Under the pieces are notes generated by a model. The model had not been told where the DNA came from and did not search any database. It saw only the letters and a list, made by a program, of their open reading frames with translations. 39,123 nucleotides of DNA. Origin: DATGMB01 sp035293845. Its GTDB lineage: Bacteria; Acidobacteriota; Terriglobia; Bryobacterales; Bryobacteraceae. Location: contig DATGMB010000092.1 of assembly GCA_035293845.1 (NCBI GenBank), positions 1 through 39,123 on the forward strand, read 5' to 3'. Position numbers and translations under genes: made by a program. Numbering within the stretch: the first letter of the stretch is position 1; every line of letters starts with the position of its first letter. Shown here piece after piece: positions 26,927-35,128 of the stretch.

Positions 26927-29890
26927 ATGTTAGAATCGTGGGCCACGGGTGGCCCACACTTGCTAAGACTGCGGATTCTACTGGCGACCGGTTGGGCCAT
27001 GGCGGCGTTTGCCCAGCCCAGCATTCAACCTGGACTAGTGAAAATGGGGGCTGCGGCGGGCTCGTCGATCACCGAAACCGTCTGGCTGTTCCCCGGCGCC
27101 AATGCGGGCCCCAATCCAAGTTTCACGGCCTCCGTCCGGTATCTCGGTTCCCAGCAGGGCTGGCTCTCCGTCAGTCCGTCAAGCGGGACTGCGCCCGCGC
27201 AGCTTACTCTCACGGCCAATGCCGGCCAGCTCCCTCCCGGAACCTACACCGCTCAGGTGCTGGCCAATGTCGGACTGACGCAGGCCGCCGCGTTCGCCAA
27301 CGTGGTTCTAACCGTCGGCTCGATCGGATCGGCCGCGGGCGGCGTTGCGGCCAGCCCGTCCACCCTGACGTTTAACTCCCAGTCCCTGACGCCGCAGACG
27401 ATCACGGTCGTCAACGCGCCCGGAACCACGGGGACGGCCGCGTTTTCCGTCTTTGCAAACCCGAGCAACTGGCTGACCTTTACCGCATCCGGCAGCACCA
27501 CGCCGGGCTCGATTGCGGTCCTGCCCATGGCCAACAATCTGGCTCCCGGAACCTATACGGGCTCAGTGACCATCACGGCGGCGAGCGGCGCCGCCACCGT
27601 TGTGCCCGTCACGCTCTACGTTCCGCCGAGTTCCACCGGACCGAGCATCGCCCTGACGCCCGCCCAACAAGCGCTGCTGTTTAATTACCAGATCAACAGT
27701 GGGGTGAACCCATACCAGACGGTATTCGTCTCGACCGGCGCCGGATCGACGCAATCGGCAAATTACACCGCCACCGCCTCGGCTTCCTGGATCGGCCTGG
27801 CCGACAACTCGATCGACATCGCCACTCCCTCCGCCTCGGTTACGGACTTCGCCCCCGGCCTTCTATTCGTCGCCGTCAATCCGGCCGGACTCGCGGCGGG
27901 CCAATATCAGGGCAATATCACGCTCTCCGCTCCCGGTCTGGCATCGGCCCAAATACCCGTCACCCTGAATGTCAGCGTTACGCCGGTGTTCAATGCCCAG
28001 CCGAGTTTCATCGCGCTCGATTCCGGCACCAATCTCCTCAGCTCGTCGCTGGCGGTGACCGCGTCGACCGCGACCTTTTTCAACGCGACGGTCACCGCGC
28101 CGTGGCTTTCGGTCAGCCCCACCAGCGGGGACGCCTCCGCCAACCCCGTTTCCCTCACCGTCAGCGCCAGCACCGCCGGGCTACAGCCGGGCAGCTACTC
28201 CGCCACCGTCATCCTGACCGCTTCCGGCGGTACCCCGCAGGAGATCGTGCCGGTTCAACTCACGGTCGCGGGCCAGGCCCCCGCCTCCGCTCCGTTGCAG
28301 ACATCGCCCGCCACCCTCAGTTTCGCCGGCATCAGCGGCACGGGCCAGCCGCCGCAGTTCGTGCTGATCGCCAAGGGAAGCAACCAGGTTCCGTTTTTCG
28401 TATCCGCCGCCTCCGATACCGGATGGCTGAGCGTCAGCCCGGTCTCGGGCGTTACCCCGGCGCTGGTCCAGGTCAATGCCAATAGCGCGCTCGCTGGCGG
28501 AACCTATAACGGCTCAGTGACCTTCACGGCGCCCCAAAGCAATGAAACCGCGACCGTCGCCGTAACTTACACGGTCACCGCCCGCAAACTGACCGCTTCG
28601 CCCGCCAGCCTCACGTTTACCCAGCAGACGGCCGGAGCGGCCATCGCGTCCCAGACCGTGACCGTTACCGCCAACGCCACCAGCACGTTCCAGATCACCG
28701 CCCAGCCCGCCTGGCTCAAAATCACCTCGGCCGCGCTCACCACGCCCGCCACCCTCGCCGTATCGGTTAATGCCGCCGGCCTTGCCCTGGCGCCCGGCAC
28801 GTACCAGGACACGATTCAGTTATCCGGGCCGAGCACGCTGGCGATTCCTGTCATCCTCACGATCGCCGCGCCGCCGCCTCCCGGCGTGAGCCCGTCCTCT
28901 CTGACGTTCAATTACCTGCTGGGCTCTCCGGCGCCGCAGGGGCAGACGCTGCAGATCACGAATCCCGCCGTGAGCCTCTCCTTCACGACCACCGCGACGA
29001 CCGATTCGAGCATCCCGTGGCTGACCGTCACTCCCGCGACGGGCTTCACGCCGTCGGCGGTCACGGTCGGGGTGGCGACCGCGCAGCTCGTTCCCGGCAA
29101 GCAAACGGGGTCGATCTCGATCACGCTGCAGAATGGCGCCAGTTTCAAGGTTCCGGTCACCCTGAACGTCACCGGCTCGGTGATCCAGCTCCAGGGGATT
29201 TTCAATGCCGCGACGCTCGCTCCGGCCAGCATCGCGCCGGGTGAGATCGTGACGCTGACCGGCTTCGGCCTCGGATCGGAAACCGGGACGGCCGTCAAGC
29301 CGACCACCGCGGGCGCGTATCCCACAACCGCAGCCGGCACGACCGTGACGTTCGACGGCATTCCCGCGCCGCTGCTCTTCGTCCAGGGCGAGCAGATCAA
29401 CGCCATCGCGCCCTACGAGCTCTACGGCCGCACGAGCTCGCAGGTACAGGTACAATCCGGAACCAATTATTCGGTGCCCATCAGCGCCCTGGTGACCAAC
29501 GCCGCTCCCGGCATTTTCACCGCGGGAAGCTCGGGCACGGGCGGTGCCGCGGCGCTGAATGCCGATGGCACGACGAACTCCGCGCTCAACCCGGCGCCGC
29601 GAGGCACCCCCATCGTCCTATATCTGACGGGCGAAGGACAGACCGCGCCGGCAGGCCAGGACGGCCGCGTGATCCTGACCGACCTGCGGACGCCGCTGCT
29701 GCCCGTGACGGCCACCATCGGCGGCGAACCCGCCACCGTGCTCTACGCCGGCTCGGCGCCGACGCTGGTTTCCGGCCTCTGCCAGGTGAACCTGCTCATC
29801 CCGCAGGACCTGCCGCCGGGCACCCAGTCCGTCGAAGTGCAGATCGGCGGCATTCCCTCGCAGCACGGCGTCACCATCGAAGTGCGCTGA
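26927..29890 (+). CDS. Secreted BACON-like repeat protein with TIGR03437 C-terminal domain
   Basis: A 987-aa exported protein. A hydrophobic signal (LLRLRILLATGWAMAAFAQ) follows 11 residues of an unusual leader. About eight Ig-like/BACON-like repeats follow, each with a W-L-x-[VF]-x-P-x-S-G or similar core and a PGTY-x-[AG]-[ST]V strand (e.g. GWLSVSPSSGTAP, APWLSVSPTSGDAS, GWLSVSPVSGVTP). Residues from about 753 form a TIGR03437-type domain (IFNAATLAPASIAPGEIVTL ... INAIAPYELYG ... APRGTPIVLYLTGEGQT). The start is uncertain. ATG 26927 has no ribosome binding site. TTG 26960 gives a cleaner signal peptide and lies 2 nt after a perfect hairpin at 26938-26957. The upstream spacer has GTACCGTAAC near 26848, resembling the repeats at 9596-9613. 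Confidence 0.85.
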   Translation: MLESWATGGPHLLRLRILLATGWAMAAFAQPSIQPGLVKMGAAAGSSITETVWLFPGANAGPNPSFTASVRYLGSQQGWLSVSPSSGTAPAQLTLTANAGQLPPGTYTAQVLANVGLTQAAAFANVVLTVGSIGSAAGGVAASPSTLTFNSQSLTPQTITVVNAPGTTGTAAFSVFANPSNWLTFTASGSTTPGSIAVLPMANNLAPGTYTGSVTITAASGAATVVPVTLYVPPSSTGPSIALTPAQQALLFNYQINSGVNPYQTVFVSTGAGSTQSANYTATASASWIGLADNSIDIATPSASVTDFAPGLLFVAVNPAGLAAGQYQGNITLSAPGLASAQIPVTLNVSVTPVFNAQPSFIALDSGTNLLSSSLAVTASTATFFNATVTAPWLSVSPTSGDASANPVSLTVSASTAGLQPGSYSATVILTASGGTPQEIVPVQLTVAGQAPASAPLQTSPATLSFAGISGTGQPPQFVLIAKGSNQVPFFVSAASDTGWLSVSPVSGVTPALVQVNANSALAGGTYNGSVTFTAPQSNETATVAVTYTVTARKLTASPASLTFTQQTAGAAIASQTVTVTANATSTFQITAQPAWLKITSAALTTPATLAVSVNAAGLALAPGTYQDTIQLSGPSTLAIPVILTIAAPPPPGVSPSSLTFNYLLGSPAPQGQTLQITNPAVSLSFTTTATTDSSIPWLTVTPATGFTPSAVTVGVATAQLVPGKQTGSISITLQNGASFKVPVTLNVTGSVIQLQGIFNAATLAPASIAPGEIVTLTGFGLGSETGTAVKPTTAGAYPTTAAGTTVTFDGIPAPLLFVQGEQINAIAPYELYGRTSSQVQVQSGTNYSVPISALVTNAAPGIFTAGSSGTGGAAALNADGTTNSALNPAPRGTPIVLYLTGEGQTAPAGQDGRVILTDLRTPLLPVTATIGGEPATVLYAGSAPTLVSGLCQVNLLIPQDLPPGTQSVEVQIGGIPSQHGVTIEVR
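26938..26957 (+). promoter_or_regulatory. Perfect hairpin at the gene start
   Basis: GTGGGCCA 26938-26945 pairs with TGGCCCAC 26950-26957 around a CGGG loop. It falls within the first codons if ATG 26927 is used, or directly before TTG 26960. It could limit translation initiation or be another member of the REP-like palindromes of this genome. Confidence 0.45.
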
Positions 29891-30001
29891 GCCACGCCAA
29901 GGCGCGGCTCGGTACGGGGAGATACCCCATTGCGGCCGGCATACCGGCGCGCGCCGCCGCGGCACTCGCCCACGGCCCCTGAAGTGCTGCACGCTGTACG
30001 A

Positions 30002-30949
30002 ATGTCCCCGACGCGCCCCGCTCCGTCCCGGCTCGTACTCCCCGCTGGCGAACCCAATCCCGAAATCACGGTGGGCCGCAAAAAAGTCCGGCTCAGCAAT
30101 CTCGATAAGGTGTTCTGGCCCGACCTCCATCTCACCAAGCGCGACCTCCTGCAGTACTACATCGATGTCGCCCCCGTCCTGCTCCCGCACCTGAAAGGTC
30201 GCGCCATGGTGATGAAGCGCTATCCGAACGGCGCGTCGGGCGAATTCTTTTTCATGAAGCGAGCGCCCTCCCCGCGCCCGTCCTGGATCCGCACCTGCGC
30301 CATCGAGCACGCCTCCGGCAGCATCATCGACTTCCCCATCGTGCAGGACCTCGCGTCGCTCCTTTGGATCGTCAACCTCGGCTGCATCGACCTGAACCCC
30401 TGGTACGCCCGCTGCGACGACATTCATCGACCCGACTACCTGCACTTCGACCTCGACCCCGTCCCGGGCGCCGGATTCGACCGTGTCCGCGAGACCGCGC
30501 TCCGCGTCCGCGAGGCGCTCGACGAGCTTCATATCCCCTGCTACCCGAAGACCACCGGCTCGCGCGGCATGCACCTGTACGTGCCGATCCGGCGCGGGCC
30601 GCTGCAGAAGCAGGTCTGGACGTTCGCCAAGGCGCTCGCGCAGCGCCTCGCCGCCCGTTACCCCGATCTCATCACCGCCGAGTACCGTGTCGCCAACCGG
30701 CCCGCCGGCCGCGTGCTCGTCGACTATAACCAGAACGCCTGGGGCCGCACCCTGGCCTCGGTCTATTCCGTGCGCCCGCAGCCGCGCGCGACCGTCTCGG
30801 CGCCCGTCACCTGGCAGGAGGTCAAGCGCGGTTTCGAGATCGCCGGCTTCCGGCTCGATAACGTCCCCGCCCGCGTCCGCGAACTCGGCGACCTCTGGAA
30901 GCCGCTCACACTGAGCCGCGGCCGCGTGGCTCTGGAGCGCGTGCTGTGA
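30002..30949 (+). CDS. ligD: LigD-type polymerase/primase domain protein (stand-alone)
   Basis: About 315 aa, matching the polymerase domain of bacterial NHEJ LigD (AEP primase fold). Motifs: VRLSNLDKVFWP near the N-terminus; YPNGASGEFFFMKRAP; catalytic Asp pair in HFDLDP (D150, D152); TTGSRGMHLYVP with the Ser and His of the nucleotide pocket; and VLVDYNQN with the third acidic residue. It adds ribo- or deoxynucleotides at break ends and fills gaps. In many bacteria this domain is fused with the ligase. Here the next gene encodes the ligase and overlaps by 4 nt (GTGA). ATG 30002 is chosen; an in-frame start at 29930 would add 24 basic residues unlike the family. There is no Ku or nuclease domain in the window. 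Confidence 0.9.
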   Translation: MSPTRPAPSRLVLPAGEPNPEITVGRKKVRLSNLDKVFWPDLHLTKRDLLQYYIDVAPVLLPHLKGRAMVMKRYPNGASGEFFFMKRAPSPRPSWIRTCAIEHASGSIIDFPIVQDLASLLWIVNLGCIDLNPWYARCDDIHRPDYLHFDLDPVPGAGFDRVRETALRVREALDELHIPCYPKTTGSRGMHLYVPIRRGPLQKQVWTFAKALAQRLAARYPDLITAEYRVANRPAGRVLVDYNQNAWGRTLASVYSVRPQPRATVSAPVTWQEVKRGFEIAGFRLDNVPARVRELGDLWKPLTLSRGRVALERVL

Positions 30950-31962
30950 AGATCGCCCCCATGGATGCGCTCGCCGCGCCCCGCCTGCCCGAGGGGCCCG
31001 AGTGGCAGTACGAACCCAAATGGGACGGCTTCCGCGCGATTGCCGAGCGCCACGGCGATGCGGTCGAGATTCAGTCCAAATCCGGCCTGCCGCTCGCCCG
31101 CTATTTCCCCGATATGGTCGATGCGCTCCGCCGGCTCCGCGCGGCGCGCTTCACGCTCGATGGCGAGCTCGTCATCCCGATCGAAGGCGACCTCGATTTC
31201 AACGAGCTCCAGCTCCGCCTGCATCCTGCCGCCAGCCGCGTCCGGATGCTTGCGGAGCGCAACCCCGCGCTCTACCTCGTCTTCGATCTCCTCGAGGACG
31301 AACGCGGCCGCTCGCTCGCGGACCAACCACTGCGCGAGCGCCGCCAGCGCCTCGAACGGTTCGCCGCGGAGTATTTCCCGGCCAGCGACCGCATCCGCCT
31401 CTCGCCCGCCACCGCCTCCCTCGCCGATGCCCGCCGCTGGCTCCGCACGATGGGGGGCGGCCTCGACGGGATCATCGCCAAGAACCTCGATGCCCGCTAC
31501 GAATCCGGCCTCCGCACCGGCGCCATGCAGAAGATCAAGGATCTCCGCACCGCCGATTGCGTCGTCGGCGGCTTCCGCTACGCCGCGAAAGGCAAGGTGG
31601 TGGGCTCCCTGCTGCTCGGCCTGTACGGCGAAGACGGCCTGCTGCACCACGTCGGCTTCACCTCTGCGATTCCGGCGGCCGGGCGGCGCGAGCTCACGCA
31701 GCGGCTCGAAGCTCTCCGCCAGCCTCCCGGCTTCACCGGCCGCTCGCCGGGTGGAACGAGCCGATGGAGCCGCGAGCGCAGCGGCGAATTCGAGCCGCTG
31801 GCGCCGAAGCTCGTCGTCGAAGTGCAATTCGACCATTTCACCGGCGGCCGCTTCCGCCACGGGACCCGGCTCCTTCGTTTCCGCCCCGACAAGTCCCCCA
31901 GGCAATGCACCATGGCCCAGGTGGAGCACGAGTCCCGCTCGCCCCTCGGACTGATCGCATAA
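30946..31962 (+). CDS. ligD: ATP-dependent DNA ligase (LigD-type ligase domain)
   Basis: A 338-aa ligase with an adenylation domain and an OB-fold. The nucleotidyl acceptor is K25 in EPKWDGFR (motif I). Later motifs include FTLDGELVIP (motif III region), LYLVFDLLE, LDGIIAKNLDARYESG (motif IV) and MQKIKDLRTADCVVGGF (motif V). The C-terminal OB-fold carries GLYGEDGLLHHVGFTSA and RFRHGTRLLRFRPDK. It seals nicks or double-strand breaks using ATP. GTG 30946 overlaps the polymerase stop, so synthesis is coupled and the two products probably act as a split LigD. No ribosome binding site other than inside the upstream gene is expected. The partner Ku gene is not visible here. Confidence 0.93.
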   Translation: MKIAPMDALAAPRLPEGPEWQYEPKWDGFRAIAERHGDAVEIQSKSGLPLARYFPDMVDALRRLRAARFTLDGELVIPIEGDLDFNELQLRLHPAASRVRMLAERNPALYLVFDLLEDERGRSLADQPLRERRQRLERFAAEYFPASDRIRLSPATASLADARRWLRTMGGGLDGIIAKNLDARYESGLRTGAMQKIKDLRTADCVVGGFRYAAKGKVVGSLLLGLYGEDGLLHHVGFTSAIPAAGRRELTQRLEALRQPPGFTGRSPGGTSRWSRERSGEFEPLAPKLVVEVQFDHFTGGRFRHGTRLLRFRPDKSPRQCTMAQVEHESRSPLGLIA

Positions 31963-32012
31963 TCACAGCTTTTCACCCCCGTGCGCGCTCGATTGCGTTA
32001 GCCTGAAGAGCC

Positions 32013-32444
32013 ATGGATGATCCCTGGGAACTGGAACGATTCGTGGACGCGCAGCGGACGGTGTACGAAAGCGCCTGCTCCGAGCTCGGCAGCGGCCGCA
32101 AGAAGACCCACTGGATGTGGTTCATCTTTCCGCAGCTCAAAGGCCTGGGTTCGAGCCCGGTGGCGCAGCGGTTTGCGATCTCATCGCTCGCCGAAGCGTC
32201 GGCCTATCTCGAGCATCCCGTGCTCGGCCCGCGCCTGCGGCACTGCACCGCGCTCGTGAACCGCATCGAGGGCCGTTCGATCGACAGCATCTTCGGCTTC
32301 CCGGACGACCTGAAGTTCCGCTCCTCGATGACGCTGTTCGCGCAGGCCACGCCGGACAATCGCGTCTTCCGGGAAGCCCTCGATAAATACTTCTCCGGCC
32401 AGCCGGACGAGTTGACGCTCCAGCTCCTGCACGTGCCAACTTAG
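32013..32444 (+). CDS. DUF1810 family protein
   Basis: A 143-aa cytoplasmic protein that matches DUF1810 over its full length: L-x-RFVDAQ-x-x-x-Y near the N-terminus, KKTHWMWFIFPQLKGLG, SLAEASAYLEHPVLG, and DDLKFRSSMTLF. No signal peptide or membrane segment is seen. The function of the family is not firmly established, and the 'calpastatin' label sometimes attached to it is not meaningful in bacteria. It starts 50 nt after the ligase gene and may share its transcript. Its stop codon overlaps the stop of the convergent sulfatase-fold gene by 3 nt (32441-32444 holds both). Confidence 0.9.
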   Translation: MDDPWELERFVDAQRTVYESACSELGSGRKKTHWMWFIFPQLKGLGSSPVAQRFAISSLAEASAYLEHPVLGPRLRHCTALVNRIEGRSIDSIFGFPDDLKFRSSMTLFAQATPDNRVFREALDKYFSGQPDELTLQLLHVPT

Positions 32445-34294
32445 CGCAGGCGCTTGCGATACTCCTCATCGCTCGCGCGCATCCACTCCTCGCACATCGC
32501 GCGGTACGCCGCCGTTTTCTCCGGATACCGCGGCGCCAGGTTCACCCGCTCTCCTGGATCGGCCGCCAGATCGTATAACTCGTCGAGGTGCGTGCGGATG
32601 TCGCCGATATACTTCCATGCACCATCCCGCAGACCGAACTGTTCCGGGCTCGCCAGCTTGTGAAAATAGACCGGCCGCTGCTCGAAATCGGCAGCCAGCA
32701 GATCGCGCGGGCCTGCTGCCCCGCCCGCCCGCGCCACCAGCGTCGGCAGGATCGCTCCATTGTCCGCCACGCGCCCCGACCGCATGGGACCGCGCACGGC
32801 GGGATCGCTCATGATGAGAAACTCCCGCACGTTCTCCTCGTAGAGAAAATTCCGGTGCACCAGATTCAACGGATGCCGGTCGCCGAACGCCTCGCCGTGG
32901 TCGCCGGTAGTGGCAATGACTGTCTTCTCCCGCAGCCCGCGCCGCTCCAGGTATTGCAAAAGCTGGCCGATGGCGCGGTCGGTGTACTGCAGCGCGTTGA
33001 GGTAATCCGCCTTGCGGCCTCCCGGCGGCAGCGCCGGCGGATACCCCGCCGGCACGCCATAGGGATGATGCGTCGCGACCGTCAGGTACTCCAGGTAGAA
33101 CGGCCGGCCGCGCGCCGCCACCGCATCGATCCACTCCGCGATCAGGCCTGCCGTGTAATCTTCCCGCGCGCCCCAGGAATGGATGTAGTAGCGCGGGTCG
33201 CGCCGGTTAATGTCCTGGGCGAAATCCTGAAATTTCGCGAAGCCGATGTTTCCGAGGAAGACATCCGAGTATTCGCCATCCAGACGCGCGCTCGAAAACA
33301 GCGCCGTCTCGTACCCCATGGCCGTGAAATCGCGCGGGAGCGTCTCGCCGCGGTACGGCATGCTCAGCTCCCTGGCGCCCGAGAGCGTCGGGTTCTGGCC
33401 TCCGGTGTGGATCGAGATGTGCGATCGCGTGGTGCCCGGAAACGGCGCGTAAATTTCGTCGAAAAGTACGCCTTTGTCAGCCAATGCCCGCAGATTCGGC
33501 GCGATGGCGCGCGGCGGCAGGCCGCCATCGGTCACCAGGTCGAGAGCGCCGACCGATTCCAGCACGATCAGGATCACGTTCCGTCCTTTGGCCGGCGGAG
33601 GCAGCGCGGCGAAGCGCGCCTCGTGATCCACCGTACCCGCGGCGGCCGGCGCCGCATGCTCCGGCTCCTTCGCCAGCGCCGATGCCAGCGGCCCGCGGGC
33701 CAGATCCCGCGCCATCGACCACACCGGATGATCGTTCAAATTAAAGTAGTGCTTCGCCCCGATCGCCGGCAGCCCGATGAGCAAGAGCAGCCCTCCAACC
33801 GCCACCGCCCGAACAGAGCCGCGCCCCTCAGCCCGAGGCGCCGCCCCCTCCGCGAAAAGCCTCCACCACACCCACGCGGTCCCGGCCGCTGCCACCGCCG
33901 CGGCCATGGTCCACACGCCATCGATCTCATGCCGCGCCGAACTCAGCATCAGCCCCGGATTGAACCCGTACCCGCCTTCAAACAGCGAGAAATGCACGTG
34001 GTCCAGGAAAACCTTGTAATAAATCTGATCGATGAGGAGTCCGGCCGTCAGCAGCAGGTAGACCGCTGCCGCCGCCCACCGCCCCGCACGATACCGCGCC
34101 AGTGCCGCGACGAGCAACGCCAAAACAGCCGCCGCAATGACATTCTGCCCCTGAATAAATGGAATGGTCAGCAGGTATTGCGGCTCATGCCACACGGAAA
34201 CGCCCGCCGGCACGAGATACCCGTAGAAGTTACCGCACTGGATGGTGGCCAGCAGCGCCAGATGAGCGGTCGCCGCCGCCACCTCCGGTTTCAT
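32441..34294 (-). CDS. LtaS-like membrane sulfatase-fold phosphotransferase
   Basis: A 617-aa inner-membrane enzyme. Four or five membrane helices lie in residues 5-180, followed by a periplasmic sulfatase/alkaline phosphatase-fold domain from about 235. Metal and nucleophile sites are visible: E246 in VLESVG, the Thr of FPGTTRSHIS (T288/T289, the LtaS-type nucleophile position rather than a sulfatase Cys/Ser-x-Pro-x-Arg), and D465-H466 in TTGDHGEAFG. The family includes lipoteichoic acid synthases, phosphoethanolamine and phosphoglycerol transferases. In a Gram-negative cell, transfer of a phospho-substituent to glycan or lipid is more likely than LTA synthesis. Its ATG overlaps the stop of the upstream PEP-CTERM gene (ATGA), so the two are translationally coupled. 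Confidence 0.88.
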   Translation of the reverse strand: MKPEVAAATAHLALLATIQCGNFYGYLVPAGVSVWHEPQYLLTIPFIQGQNVIAAAVLALLVAALARYRAGRWAAAAVYLLLTAGLLIDQIYYKVFLDHVHFSLFEGGYGFNPGLMLSSARHEIDGVWTMAAAVAAAGTAWVWWRLFAEGAAPRAEGRGSVRAVAVGGLLLLIGLPAIGAKHYFNLNDHPVWSMARDLARGPLASALAKEPEHAAPAAAGTVDHEARFAALPPPAKGRNVILIVLESVGALDLVTDGGLPPRAIAPNLRALADKGVLFDEIYAPFPGTTRSHISIHTGGQNPTLSGARELSMPYRGETLPRDFTAMGYETALFSSARLDGEYSDVFLGNIGFAKFQDFAQDINRRDPRYYIHSWGAREDYTAGLIAEWIDAVAARGRPFYLEYLTVATHHPYGVPAGYPPALPPGGRKADYLNALQYTDRAIGQLLQYLERRGLREKTVIATTGDHGEAFGDRHPLNLVHRNFLYEENVREFLIMSDPAVRGPMRSGRVADNGAILPTLVARAGGAAGPRDLLAADFEQRPVYFHKLASPEQFGLRDGAWKYIGDIRTHLDELYDLAADPGERVNLAPRYPEKTAAYRAMCEEWMRASDEEYRKRLR

Positions 34295-35097
34295 CGCAGA
34301 TATTTCCGGAAGACGAACAGGCCCGCGATCCCCGCGCCGAGCAGCCCGAACGCCGCCGGCTCGGGCGAAAAGTTCTGCGAGTCGTAGGTGAGAGCGCCCG
34401 GAACAGGCGGCCCGGCGAGGGTGGCTCCCTGCGTTTCGTTATAGTTGGAATCGAGATCGTTGAGGGTATAGTTGCTGACGCCGGCCCGGATGAAGTAGAG
34501 GTTTCCTCCCGGTCCAGCCGTCAGAGATCTGCCGCTCGGCGAAAGCACGGTATTCCCGAGCAGGGTGAGAGCGCCCGTCGCGGGAGCGACCGAGTAGACA
34601 TTGGTTGTGTTGCTGGCCCACAGAGTGAGCCCCGCGCCGCCCGCGAGCGGGCCATCGATGCCGGCCCCGCCAACCAGGCTGATGGACGCATTCAGAGAAT
34701 TGACTTGATAGAGCGAGTCGTTCACTCCCAGATAGAGGTTGCCGCTATCCAGGAAAGCCAGGTTCGTGGTTTCGAACACTTGCCCCGAACCGCTGCCGCG
34801 GCTGAACATGGTCCCGATGGTTGTGACCGCGCCGGTGTTGGGATCGATCGTGATCAGGTCGTCTGATGTCGAGCCCACCGCCGCTTCGCCAAACAGCGTT
34901 CCCGTGCCGGGTTGGACGGCTAGCGACTCAATCATCCCCGAGAACCCCGTCAGCGGCGTCGTAAACAGCAGATTGCCCACGGTGTCATAGGTCAGCAGGC
35001 TTCCCGCCCCATTCGCCGAATAGAAAACACTCGCCCGGCCCAGGGCCGGAATCAGCATCAGCAGAGCACACGTAACGATCCGAAAGCAGCAGCGCAT
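34291..35097 (-). CDS. PEP-CTERM-sorted secreted beta-propeller-like protein
   Basis: A 268-aa protein with a signal peptide (MRCCFRIVTCALLMLIPALG). Its mature part consists of repeated strands of the type NLYLGVNDSLYQVNSLNA and NTTNVYSVAPATGALTLLGN, as in NHL/YVTN-type propellers. The C-terminus is a full PEP-CTERM signal: FSPEPAAFGLLGAGIAGLFV with FRKYLR as the basic end. The signal is cleaved by an exosortase/archaeosortase in the envelope, often for EPS-linked surface display. The ATG at 35097 is preceded by GGAGG at 7 nt; upstream ATGs (35103, 35124) do not fit that site. It is coupled by a 4-nt overlap to the LtaS-like enzyme, which may modify the surface it is displayed on. Confidence 0.88.
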   Translation of the reverse strand: MRCCFRIVTCALLMLIPALGRASVFYSANGAGSLLTYDTVGNLLFTTPLTGFSGMIESLAVQPGTGTLFGEAAVGSTSDDLITIDPNTGAVTTIGTMFSRGSGSGQVFETTNLAFLDSGNLYLGVNDSLYQVNSLNASISLVGGAGIDGPLAGGAGLTLWASNTTNVYSVAPATGALTLLGNTVLSPSGRSLTAGPGGNLYFIRAGVSNYTLNDLDSNYNETQGATLAGPPVPGALTYDSQNFSPEPAAFGLLGAGIAGLFVFRKYLR

Positions 35098-35128
35098 TCG
35101 CATTCCTCCGAGGCGATCCTGCAATCTA

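Noticed and set aside
32588..34387. 599-aa plus-strand frame opposite the LtaS-like gene
   Set aside because: Its Arg/Gln/Pro-rich sequence has no domains; the minus frame has membrane helices and the metal-site motifs.
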